Shown one piece after another: positions 22,979 through 29,459 of a stretch of DNA of 29,459 nt. The translations under genes were made by a program, and so were the position numbers. Origin of the DNA: Draconibacterium sp. (GTDB lineage: Bacteria; Bacteroidota; Bacteroidia; Bacteroidales; Prolixibacteraceae); the NCBI GenBank assembly GCA_030595485.1, contig JAUVDE010000003.1:1-29459 (forward strand). The letters run 5' to 3'. The notes beneath the pieces are model-generated. The model ran no database searches and was not told the DNA's origin. It saw nothing but the letters and a program-made list of their open reading frames with translations. The first letter of the stretch is position 1, and each line of letters begins with the position of its first letter.

Positions 22979-24265
22979 CTATAACCTATTATTAATAATG
23001 TTGTTGTAAATCGAGCCAAACTGAACACGAATACCAAAATCGGCGCCCACTTCAAATGTCGATGGTAACTGTACTTTATTCAGCAAGATATCTTCTAACG
23101 AAGCTTCTCCTTGAGGCAAGTATATTTGGTCGTGAATGTTCTCAACTCTAAATCCAAATTTCACCGAAAGTCCGCGAATAATCCGAACTGAAAGATCCGT
23201 ATCGAAAGTAATTCGGTTTTTACTCCAGTCATTCATGTAGTTGCTTGCATTTAATCCGGCTTCAATTTCGCCCCAGGTTTGTACAATCTGTAAATCTAAA
23301 CGGAGACTTTGTTCCCATAAACTTTCTTCGAGTTTCTCGTAAATGGTGAGTTCGTAGTATTTTTTCCATTCGGGGCCAATGAAGTAAGCTATGGTAAAAA
23401 CTTTGCGATCCGAAACATCCCAGGGGAAAATATTGTATTCAATGGCAGGTTTAAATGATATAGAATACGTTGTATTGCTGTAGTTGCTATTGTGGTAGCT
23501 TCCAAAAACACCGGTCGACCAGCGTGATGTCAGACTCTTTACCACACTTGAAGTGAAATAATTTGACGTATTGTCGGAGGTGTAGTCTTCACCGTTGTTC
23601 GAGTATTTTTTAGTGCGCACCGATCGGCGAGCCATATTTCGGATTCTCCAATCTTCGGTAACTTTATCGGCACGTGCATTAAAATAATAGTTGTAAAGTT
23701 TCCGGCTTTCTTCCAAATCAATACTTCCACTAACATCACCACGGAAAGTCCAGTTGTTCCAAGGGTCGTCAACTCGTGTTGTTTCTTCCGGTTCGTCTTT
23801 ACCACGGTAGCGCAGAACCATTTGGTTTGATGCATTGGTTTGGTTTACAAAAGGCATTAAACCCATCGATAGGGCATCCTTTATTTTTTTTCGTTGTTCT
23901 TCGTAGGTATCGCTCGAGGCAGTTGTGGCAGTAACCGTAAAATCACTAAAGTTTTCGAATGTGCGGTTATTAAACATCAATGAATAAACATGTCCGCCGG
24001 AGCCACTCATTCGGCTGTTTATAATAATATGAACGTCGGCAACTGCAGGGTCGTTTACAAAGTCGATAAAGCGCATGTTGCGTCGCATGTAATCCATGTC
24101 GAGTTTAATACCTTCCGCATAAACCTTAATTTTACTATCTCTTTTATCATACGATAGCCCACTCTTTGCTTTAACTTTAGTGTCGGTTGTGCCGTCGCCG
24201 GCAAAGGCAGTTGATGTTGCTAAAAAAATCAGAATAATAGTGACTTGAAAAACTCTTAATATCAT
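22979..24265 (-). CDS. Uncharacterised outer-membrane beta-barrel protein with an N-terminal periplasmic domain
   Basis: 428 aa. Signal peptide MILRVFQVTIILIFLATSTAFA with an AFA-type cleavage site. Residues ~45-150 form an alpha/beta domain (DYMRRNMRFIDFVNDPAVADVHIIINSRMSGSGGHVYSLMFNNRTFENFSDF, then EEQRKKIKDALSMGLMPFV) that resembles a periplasmic module I have seen in uncharacterised Bacteroidota proteins. Residues ~165-428 have alternating aromatic strands (WTFRGDVSGSID, YNYYFNARADKV, STGVFGSYHNS, ISFKPAIEYNIFPW, AYFIGPEWKKYYEL, LDLQIVQTWGEIEAGLN, TFDTDLSVRIIRGLSVKFGFRVE) that look like a 10-12-stranded barrel, and the C-terminus ends in a hydrophobic NNRL tail. Function is not recognised. 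It is convergent with the methyltransferase. Confidence 0.8.
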   Translation of the reverse strand: MILRVFQVTIILIFLATSTAFAGDGTTDTKVKAKSGLSYDKRDSKIKVYAEGIKLDMDYMRRNMRFIDFVNDPAVADVHIIINSRMSGSGGHVYSLMFNNRTFENFSDFTVTATTASSDTYEEQRKKIKDALSMGLMPFVNQTNASNQMVLRYRGKDEPEETTRVDDPWNNWTFRGDVSGSIDLEESRKLYNYYFNARADKVTEDWRIRNMARRSVRTKKYSNNGEDYTSDNTSNYFTSSVVKSLTSRWSTGVFGSYHNSNYSNTTYSISFKPAIEYNIFPWDVSDRKVFTIAYFIGPEWKKYYELTIYEKLEESLWEQSLRLDLQIVQTWGEIEAGLNASNYMNDWSKNRITFDTDLSVRIIRGLSVKFGFRVENIHDQIYLPQGEASLEDILLNKVQLPSTFEVGADFGIRVQFGSIYNNIINNRL

Positions 24266-24476
24266 AGTAATCCCCGGTTATTAGGTGTTTTGAAATTGTT
24301 GGTTTGATCGAAAGCGGTTTGCATAACAAAAACCATGCTAAAGTAGAATTTCAGGACGTACAAATAGGGTAGATACAGAACATTAACAACTTGTTTAGAA
24401 CTTAGTAATTATTTGTAATCGTAATTTTTATAAAATGAAGATTTTGTATATTCAACATTTAGAAGAAAACGGATAA

Positions 24477-24908
24477 ATGGGAAGACGCGACAAAAAACCA
24501 AGGAGTAAAGGATCGGCGGGTAATAACCGGAAAACCGGAGAAGATTTTTTAAATCAGAATTTACAAAAAGAAGGAGTATTTGAAACCGATTCAGGATTAC
24601 AGTACTCAATAGTAGATGAGAAACAGGGAGCAAAACCTGGGATGTTTGATTTAGTGAAAATTCATCAGCGTGCATTGTTGCTCGATGGTAAAATTTTGGA
24701 AGATACTTATCGGCAAAATCGTCCCGACGAAGTTAAAATCGATGAACTTATTGAAGGTTTGCAAGAAGGTTTGCAGATGATGAGTGTGGGAAGTCGTTAT
24801 AAATTCTGGGTGCCTGCTGATTTGGCCTGGGGACGAAAAGGAACTGAGAATAAAATTCCACCTAACGCTGTCCTGTGTTTTGATATTCGCCTTGTGGAGA
24901 TTTGTTAA
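24477..24908 (+). CDS. FKBP-type peptidyl-prolyl cis-trans isomerase
   Basis: 143 aa. Residues 1-30 are basic and polar (GRRDKKPRSKGSAGNN) without a signal peptide, so the protein is probably cytoplasmic. From ~38 on it follows the FKBP fold: GLQYSIVDEKQGAKPGMFDLVKIHQRALLLDGKILEDTY, EGLQEGLQMMSVGSRYKFWVPADLAWG and the closing IPPNAVLCFDIRLVEI. The usual Asp after LLDG and the AYG equivalents are partly changed (DLAWGRKG), so activity may be lower than in canonical FKBPs. Its 3' end is 21 bases before the T run of the convergent rpsT terminator. Confidence 0.88.
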   Translation: MGRRDKKPRSKGSAGNNRKTGEDFLNQNLQKEGVFETDSGLQYSIVDEKQGAKPGMFDLVKIHQRALLLDGKILEDTYRQNRPDEVKIDELIEGLQEGLQMMSVGSRYKFWVPADLAWGRKGTENKIPPNAVLCFDIRLVEIC

Positions 24909-24928
24909 TCTTCACCTTGATATAAAAC

Positions 24929-24958
24929 AAAAAAACCTCCCCGAAAAACGGAGAGGTT
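24929..24958 (-). terminator. Intrinsic terminator of rpsT
   Basis: On the minus strand: AACCTCTCCG (24958-24949), loop TTTTT, CGGGGAGGTT (24943-24934), then T's to 24929. 10-bp stem, 26 bases after the rpsT stop codon. It probably also blocks read-through into the convergent FKBP gene. Confidence 0.9.
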
Positions 24959-24983
24959 CCTTATATATTGTTCAAATAATCTC

Positions 24984-25235
24984 TTACAATGCACTAACCG
25001 ATACGGCTAATTTTGATTTTAAGTTAGATGCTTTATTTTTATGAATGATATTGCGTTTTGCAAGTTTATCAATCATAGCAACAACTCCAGGGAACAACTT
25101 CTCTGCTTCTGCTTTATCAGAAGTGCTACGCAATGTTTTAATTGCGTTACGAGTAGTTTTTGCGTGGTACTTGTTAAGTACTTTTTTCTTTTCGTCTTGA
25201 CGAATTCTTTTTAATGCTGACTTATGATGTGCCAT
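24984..25235 (-). CDS. rpsT: 30S ribosomal protein S20
   Basis: 83 aa, full-length for S20. Basic helical bundle with HHKSALKRIRQDEKKKVLNKYH near the N-terminus, RNAIKTLRSTSDKAEAEKLFP in the middle, and the closing KRNIIHKNKASNLKSKLA that binds 16S rRNA. It lies 35 bases downstream of the tRNA-Glu gene on the same strand and has no promoter of its own that I can see, so it is likely cotranscribed with the tRNA. The intrinsic terminator at 24929-24958 closes the unit. Start ATG 25235. Confidence 0.97.
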   Translation of the reverse strand: MAHHKSALKRIRQDEKKKVLNKYHAKTTRNAIKTLRSTSDKAEAEKLFPGVVAMIDKLAKRNIIHKNKASNLKSKLAVSVSAL

Positions 25236-25270
25236 TTTCTTGTTTCTTTTCTTTTTTCGTAAAAAAATAG

Positions 25271-25342
25271 TAGCCCGTAGGGGATTCGAACCCCTGCTAC
25301 CAGGATGAAAACCTGGCGTCCTAACCCCTAGACGAACGGGCC
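25271..25342 (-). tRNA. tRNA-Glu (anticodon TTC)
   Basis: 72 nt without an encoded CCA. Read on the minus strand: acceptor GGCCCGT pairs with ACGGGCT (first pair G-U), D-arm GTCTAGGGGTTAGGAC, anticodon arm CCAGG-TTTTCAT-CCTGG with anticodon TTC at loop positions 34-36, T-arm CAGGGG-TTCGAAT-CCCCT, discriminator A. It starts 24 bases after a consensus promoter and is followed by rpsT. Confidence 0.95.
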
Positions 25343-25372
25343 TTCCTATTTGTTCCCATAATTTTGGGACTG

Positions 25373-25403
25373 CAAAAATACATCATTTTTGTTATCCACC
25401 AAA
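25373..25403 (-). promoter_or_regulatory. Promoter of the tRNA-Glu-rpsT unit
   Basis: On the minus strand: TTTG (25403-25400), exactly 19 bases, TATTTTTG (25380-25373). Both boxes match the Bacteroidota primary sigma consensus without a mismatch, the best promoter in the window, as expected for a tRNA and a ribosomal protein gene. Confidence 0.85.
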
Positions 25404-25537
25404 TTTTAAGGAAATATTTCTGCTAAAATTTTAACTCCTGTCTTTTCAAAAGCCGCTTTTTATTTTAGCGCTGCAAAGAAAGACAAGTTTTTTGAAACTG
25501 CAAATAAAAAAATAGAAAAAATGCAGGAAAATATCTT

Positions 25538-26260
25538 TTACCGCAATTCGAAGTTTTGTCCCAGGTAAACACGACGTACGTCTTCGTCGGCTGCAAGTTC
25601 GTCGGCAGTACCTGCTTTTAATATGTTTCCTTCAAAAAGTAAGTACGAGCGATCGGTAATTCTCAAGGTCTCGTGTACATTGTGGTCGGTAATTAAAACG
25701 CCAATATTTTTTTCTTTTAGCTTCATAACTATTTGCTGAATGTCTTCCACAGCAATAGGGTCAACACCTGCAAAAGGCTCATCTAGTAGAATAAATTTTG
25801 GGTCGATAGCCAAAGCACGTGCGATTTCAGTTCGTCGTCGTTCACCTCCCGAAAGTTGAATGCCTTTACTTTTGCGGATATGTCCAAGGCCGAATTCCTC
25901 AATTAGCGTTTCAAGTTTCTCGCGCTGGTATTCTTTTGTGTAATCGGTCATTTCCAAAACGGCTCTTATATTATCTTCAATACTAAGTGTTCTGAAAACT
26001 GAAGCTTCCTGCGCCAGGTAGCCAATACCTTTTTTCGCACGTTTGTAAACCGGCAGTTTGGTAATATTTTCATCTTCGAGATAAATTTGGCCTGAGAAGG
26101 GTTGTATTAATCCCACAATCATATAAAACGATGTGGTTTTTCCTGCTCCGTTTGGACCAAGCAGTCCTACTATTTCACCTTGATTAACTTCAAAACTAAC
26201 GCCTTTTACAACAGTACGTTTGCGATATTTTTTTACAATATTTTCTGCTCTAAGCTTCAT
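25538..26260 (-). CDS. lptB: LPS export ABC transporter ATP-binding protein
   Basis: 240 aa ABC ATPase of the LptB2FGC complex that drives lipopolysaccharide from the inner membrane to the outer membrane. Walker A GPNGAGKT (35-42), Q-loop Gln84, signature LSGGE (136-140), Walker B FILLDEP (157-162), and H-loop His193 in TDHNVHET; the stretch RAKKGIGYLAQEASVFR is the LptB-specific Q-loop region. It lies 32 bases downstream of tatC in the same direction, a gene order recalled from other Bacteroidales. No lptF/lptG/lptC is in the window. Confidence 0.96.
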   Translation of the reverse strand: MKLRAENIVKKYRKRTVVKGVSFEVNQGEIVGLLGPNGAGKTTSFYMIVGLIQPFSGQIYLEDENITKLPVYKRAKKGIGYLAQEASVFRTLSIEDNIRAVLEMTDYTKEYQREKLETLIEEFGLGHIRKSKGIQLSGGERRRTEIARALAIDPKFILLDEPFAGVDPIAVEDIQQIVMKLKEKNIGVLITDHNVHETLRITDRSYLLFEGNILKAGTADELAADEDVRRVYLGQNFELR

Positions 26261-26292
26261 ATCACTTCAAATAACGACATTTTTCAGATGAA

Positions 26293-27156
26293 TTATAGCG
26301 CTTCCATTTCTTTTTCACGTTTTTTAACCACGTGGCGCGAAATCATAATGCCAATTTCGTATAAAAATACCAGTGGAAAACATACCAAAACTTGGCTGAA
26401 AATATCCGGAGGGGTAATTATGGCAGAAAGCAATAGCATAATAACGTATGCATGCTTGCGGTAAGTCTTCATGAATTGTGGTGTAAGAAGTCCAACCTTG
26501 CTTAAAAAGTACGAAAATATAGGAAGTAGAAAAACAACACCAGCTGCCAACGATATGGAAGTAACCGAGCCAACATACGATCTTAAATTAATGGCATTCT
26601 CAACCTCGCTACTTACTTGATAAGTTCCAAGAAAATGAACGGAAAGAGGTACAATAAGGAAATACCCAAAAAGTACACCCATTAAAAATAATATAGTTGT
26701 AAAAAATACAGCTCCACTCGCATGTCTTTTTTCCTTGTCATACAAAGCCGGCTTGATGAAACGCCAGAATTCGTAAAAAACAACAGGCGACGAAACAATA
26801 AAGCCTGCAATTATCGAAATCATAATGTGAGCAGAGAACTGCCCGGCAATTTTAATGCTTTGCATTTTTAATGGAACTTGGTTGATTTTCAAAGCCTCGG
26901 TGCCCACCAACTCGCTAAGTTTTGCAAACATTTGGTTGGTCCAAAACTCTGGAGTTCGCGGAGCCAGAATTACCACATCAAATATAAATCCCTTCATAAT
27001 AAATGCGACAATGGCAAAAACCATAATTGCCGCAGCCGATCGCACAATGTGCCAACGTAATTCTTCCAAATGATCTAGAAAGGACATTTCTGTTTCAGGC
27101 TTTGGGTTACCCTTCTTTTTGGTCGTTTGTTCTTCCCTTGTATTTTCTTCGCTCAT
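26293..27156 (-). CDS. tatC: Sec-independent protein translocase TatC
   Basis: 287 aa, six membrane helices. The N-terminal part FLDHLEELRWHIVRS is the conserved TatC cytoplasmic motif that binds the twin-arginine signal; the first ~24 residues are a charged, Lys/Glu/Thr-rich tail. Later signs include KPALYDKEKRHASGAVFFTTILFLMGVLFGYFLIVPLSVHFL and LLTPQFMKTYRKHAYVIMLLLSAIITPPD. The protein forms the receptor of the Tat pathway that exports folded proteins; tatA is not in the window. A perfect -7 box (27186-27193) is 30 bases upstream; lptB follows. Confidence 0.96.
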   Translation of the reverse strand: MSEENTREEQTTKKKGNPKPETEMSFLDHLEELRWHIVRSAAAIMVFAIVAFIMKGFIFDVVILAPRTPEFWTNQMFAKLSELVGTEALKINQVPLKMQSIKIAGQFSAHIMISIIAGFIVSSPVVFYEFWRFIKPALYDKEKRHASGAVFFTTILFLMGVLFGYFLIVPLSVHFLGTYQVSSEVENAINLRSYVGSVTSISLAAGVVFLLPIFSYFLSKVGLLTPQFMKTYRKHAYVIMLLLSAIITPPDIFSQVLVCFPLVFLYEIGIMISRHVVKKREKEMEAL

Positions 27157-27185
27157 TTATTTTTAATATTTTCAAAAAAACTTCA

Positions 27186-27193
27186 CAAATGTA
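27186..27193 (-). promoter_or_regulatory. -7 promoter box for tatC-lptB
   Basis: TACATTTG on the minus strand is an exact TAnnTTTG match 30 bases upstream of the tatC ATG at 27156; no TTTG -33 box at the usual spacing. Confidence 0.5.
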
Positions 27194-27270
27194 CACGAAA
27201 TTTTAATTCATAAAAATAATTAAAAACCATTGTCATTTTGTTTACTTTTAATAATTTAGAATTTAGGTAA

Positions 27271-27288
27271 TAAATCGACTTCGATTTA
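27271..27288. promoter_or_regulatory. 18-bp inverted repeat upstream of recQ (possible operator)
   Basis: TAAATCGA-CT-TCGATTTA: 8-bp perfect half-sites around two bases, centred 24 bases before the recQ ATG in the tatC/recQ divergent gap. With a two-base loop it is a poor RNA hairpin but a good dimer-binding DNA site. The binding protein is unknown. Confidence 0.45.
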
Positions 27289-27303
27289 ATAGTGAGATAG
27301 ATT

Positions 27304-29459
27304 ATGGAGAAAAATATAAAGCTGGCAGATAAGTTGCAGCAATATTTTGGGTTCGACCGTTTTAAGGGACGACAGGAAGAGGCAATTAGGAATGTTTTAG
27401 ATGGTAACAATACTTTCGTTTTAATGCCAACTGGTGGTGGTAAGTCATTAATTTATCAGTTGCCGGCTTTAATTTTAGAAGGAACGGCAATTGTGATTTC
27501 GCCGTTAATTGCTTTAATGAAAAATCAGGTTGATGCTATTCGTGGAACGCATTCTGATGATAATGTGGCACATTTCTTAAACTCGTCGCTTTCGAAAGCT
27601 GCGATAACACAAGTGAAAGAAGATGTTTTAGCGGGCAAAACAAAATTACTTTATGTGGCTCCCGAATCGTTAACGAAACAAGAAAACATTGAATTTCTGA
27701 AAAAAATTAAGATTTCATTTTATGCCGTCGACGAAGCGCATTGTATTTCGGAATGGGGTCACGATTTCAGGCCAGAGTACCGCCGTATAAAACCGATAGT
27801 TGAAGAAATAGGAAAGTCGCCAATTGTGGCACTAACGGCAACGGCAACCGCTAAAGTTCAGCACGATATTCAAAAGAATCTTGGAATTTTAGGTGCACAA
27901 ATATTTAATGCATCATTTAATCGCGAAAATCTATATTACGAGGTTCGTCCAAAGGTGAAAACCGAAACCCAGATTATCAAATTTATAAAACAGAACGAAG
28001 GGAAATCGGGGATAATCTATTGTTTGAGCCGAAAAAAAGTGGAAGAACTTGCTGCGGTTTTGCAGGTGAATGGTGTTAAAGCTTTGGCTTATCATGCTGG
28101 TATGGATGCGGCAACACGCTCCGGGAATCAGGATAAATTTCTAATGGAAGAAGTGGATGTAATTGTTGCGACCATTGCTTTCGGAATGGGAATTGATAAA
28201 CCGGATGTCCGTTTTGTTATTCACTACGATATTCCCAAAAGTTTGGAGGGATATTATCAGGAGACAGGTCGTGCGGGGCGCGATGGTGGCGAAGGTAAAT
28301 GTGTTACTTTTTATAGTTATAAGGATATTCAGAAGCTGGAGAAGTTTATGCATGGCAAACCGGTTGCAGAGCAGGAAATAGGAAAGCAACTGTTGTTAGA
28401 TACCGTCTCGTACGCCGAGACTGCCATTTGTAGAAGAATTGTTTTGCTTCATTATTTTGGAGAGAAATATATTCCTGAAAATTGTGGAAACTGCGATAAT
28501 TGTTTGAATCCCAAAGAGCAGTTAGAAGCAAAAGATGAAATAGTAACGGCTTTAAAAGCTATTCTGGAAGTAAACGAAAAATACAAAGCTGACCACATAG
28601 CCAATATTTTAATCGGAAATAAAACGGCTGCTATAAAATCGTTTAAACACGATACTATAAAGGCTTTTGGAACCGGGAAAGACCATGACGAACGTTTTTG
28701 GAATGCGGTATTCCGGCAGTCGATGGTAGCTGGCATTATCAATAAAGATATTGAAAACTATGGCTTGCTGAAAGTTAACCCAAAGGGACACGAATTTTTG
28801 GCGAAACCATACAGTTTTTTGTTGGTTAAGAATCATGAATACGAAGAGGAAGGAGATGGTGGGCCAAGTGGTGGCGCTCCTTCGGGAGGTGCCAGTGGCG
28901 ATCCACAACTTTTTTCAATCCTGAAAGATTTAACCAAAAAGTTGGCTAAACGTCATAATCTTCCTCCATTTGTAATTTTTCAGGAACCATCGCTGGCCGA
29001 CATGTCGATACAATACCCAATAAGTATTGACGAATTGCAACATATTCAGGGAGTTGGCTTGGGTAAAGCGAAAAGATACGGACGAGAAATTGTGACTCTT
29101 ATAAAAGCTTATGTTGAGGATAATGAAATTGAAAGACCCGAAGATTTGGTTGTTCGCAGTGTGGCGAATAAATCAAAAATGAAGGTGTTTATTATTCAAA
29201 GTATCGACCGTAAATTATCGTTTGAAGACATCGCAGACTCAAAAGGAGTCGAGGTGAAAGATGTAATAACCGAAGTGGAGGCAATTGTAAATTCCGGAAC
29301 CAAGTTAAATATTAGTTACTATATCGACGATATTTTAGATGAAGACCATCAGGAAGAGATTTTTGACTATTTCCGTGAGGCTAATTCAGACTCCGTGCAG
29401 GAAGCACTAGATGAATTAGGAGAGGATGAATACTCAGAGGAAGATGTTCGTTTAATGCG
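27304..29459 (+). CDS. recQ: ATP-dependent DNA helicase RecQ (3' end cut by the window)
   Basis: 718 codons visible, the frame still open at the end. SF2 helicase for recombination and fork repair. Motifs: FGFDRFKGRQEEAI (motif 0), MPTGGGKSL (Walker A/motif I), ISPLIALMKNQV (Ia), VDEAHCISEWGHDFRPEY (II with DEAH and the RecQ aromatic loop), ALTATATAK (III), GIIYCLSRKKVEEL (IV), VIVATIAFGMGIDKPDVRFVIHYD (V), and YYQETGRAGRDG (VI). The zinc-binding region follows (ICRRIVLLHYFGE, ENCGNCDNCL), then a winged helix, an HRDC domain (QGVGLGKAKRYG, ~570-650) and a Bacteroidota-type acidic C-terminal tail (DELGEDEYSEEDVRLM). The expected stop is only about ten codons away. The 18-bp palindrome lies 15 bases upstream of the start. 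Confidence 0.96.
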   Translation, partial: MEKNIKLADKLQQYFGFDRFKGRQEEAIRNVLDGNNTFVLMPTGGGKSLIYQLPALILEGTAIVISPLIALMKNQVDAIRGTHSDDNVAHFLNSSLSKAAITQVKEDVLAGKTKLLYVAPESLTKQENIEFLKKIKISFYAVDEAHCISEWGHDFRPEYRRIKPIVEEIGKSPIVALTATATAKVQHDIQKNLGILGAQIFNASFNRENLYYEVRPKVKTETQIIKFIKQNEGKSGIIYCLSRKKVEELAAVLQVNGVKALAYHAGMDAATRSGNQDKFLMEEVDVIVATIAFGMGIDKPDVRFVIHYDIPKSLEGYYQETGRAGRDGGEGKCVTFYSYKDIQKLEKFMHGKPVAEQEIGKQLLLDTVSYAETAICRRIVLLHYFGEKYIPENCGNCDNCLNPKEQLEAKDEIVTALKAILEVNEKYKADHIANILIGNKTAAIKSFKHDTIKAFGTGKDHDERFWNAVFRQSMVAGIINKDIENYGLLKVNPKGHEFLAKPYSFLLVKNHEYEEEGDGGPSGGAPSGGASGDPQLFSILKDLTKKLAKRHNLPPFVIFQEPSLADMSIQYPISIDELQHIQGVGLGKAKRYGREIVTLIKAYVEDNEIERPEDLVVRSVANKSKMKVFIIQSIDRKLSFEDIADSKGVEVKDVITEVEAIVNSGTKLNISYYIDDILDEDHQEEIFDYFREANSDSVQEALDELGEDEYSEEDVRLM

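Noticed and set aside
24409..24675. Minus-strand ORF across the FKBP gene's 5' half
   Set aside because: Shadow frame of the FKBP gene and its upstream region; no domain, poor start context.
25440..25537. Terminator after lptB (weak CGCT/AGCG stem at ~25460-25475)
   Set aside because: Only four paired bases plus a bulged extension and a broken T run; too weak to call.
1..29459. CRISPR arrays, transposases, phage genes or a defence island
   Set aside because: No regularly spaced repeats, no recombinase or toxin genes; the gene content is chromosomal housekeeping.

Overview
The window looks like ordinary chromosome from a Bacteroidota bacterium, most likely a marine or anaerobic Bacteroidales/Marinilabiliales-type lineage. 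The phylum call rests on a type IX secretion C-terminal sorting domain, three Bacteroidota-restricted families (DUF4270, DUF4271, DUF4296), the DAHP synthase-chorismate mutase fusion, AT-rich DNA with few Shine-Dalgarno sequences, and repeated TAnnTTTG (-7) promoter boxes, several with an upstream TTTG-type -33 box. The order or genus is inference. There is no phage, transposase, CRISPR array or rRNA.

Layout. 1-1365: 3' end of a large secreted T9SS cargo protein. 1435-3654: tyrA plus a DAHP synthase/chorismate mutase fusion, preceded by a 23-codon leader peptide packed with Tyr and Phe codons and an intrinsic terminator, which reads as a transcription attenuator. 3653-7265 (minus): DUF4271 membrane protein, hemD, rnpA, aldehyde dehydrogenase. 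7328-8257: a tRNA dihydrouridine synthase. 8248-11690 (minus): queD, polA and a 52-codon gene resembling the N-terminus of HigA-type antitoxins. 11814-15257: a small lipoprotein, mntP, a DUF4270 protein and a half-length glycogen-synthase-like protein. 15407-16608: panC-panD. 16676-18621: a heptose-1-phosphate adenylyltransferase and radA, separated by a degenerate inverted repeat. 18723-21182: DUF4296 lipoprotein, a shrunken amidohydrolase-like protein, dusB and a DUF1232 protein. 21183-21490: a gene-free stretch with three successive hairpins, the last a terminator. 21491-22938: TauE/SafE permease and a methyltransferase. 22979-24908: an unknown outer-membrane protein and an FKBP-type PPIase. 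24929-25403 (minus): tRNA-Glu and rpsT under one strong promoter. 25538-27156 (minus): tatC and lptB. 27304 to the end: recQ, cut off only a few codons before its expected stop.

Most genes are housekeeping: aromatic amino acids, heme, pantothenate, queuosine/tRNA modification, DNA repair, envelope and LPS biogenesis. The most distinctive signal is the aromatic attenuator. Secondary points of interest are the terminator that ends one base before the rnpA start codon, the amidohydrolase that has lost its catalytic barrel, the HigA-like mini-gene behind polA, the structured gap before the TauE/SafE gene, and the palindrome in front of recQ.
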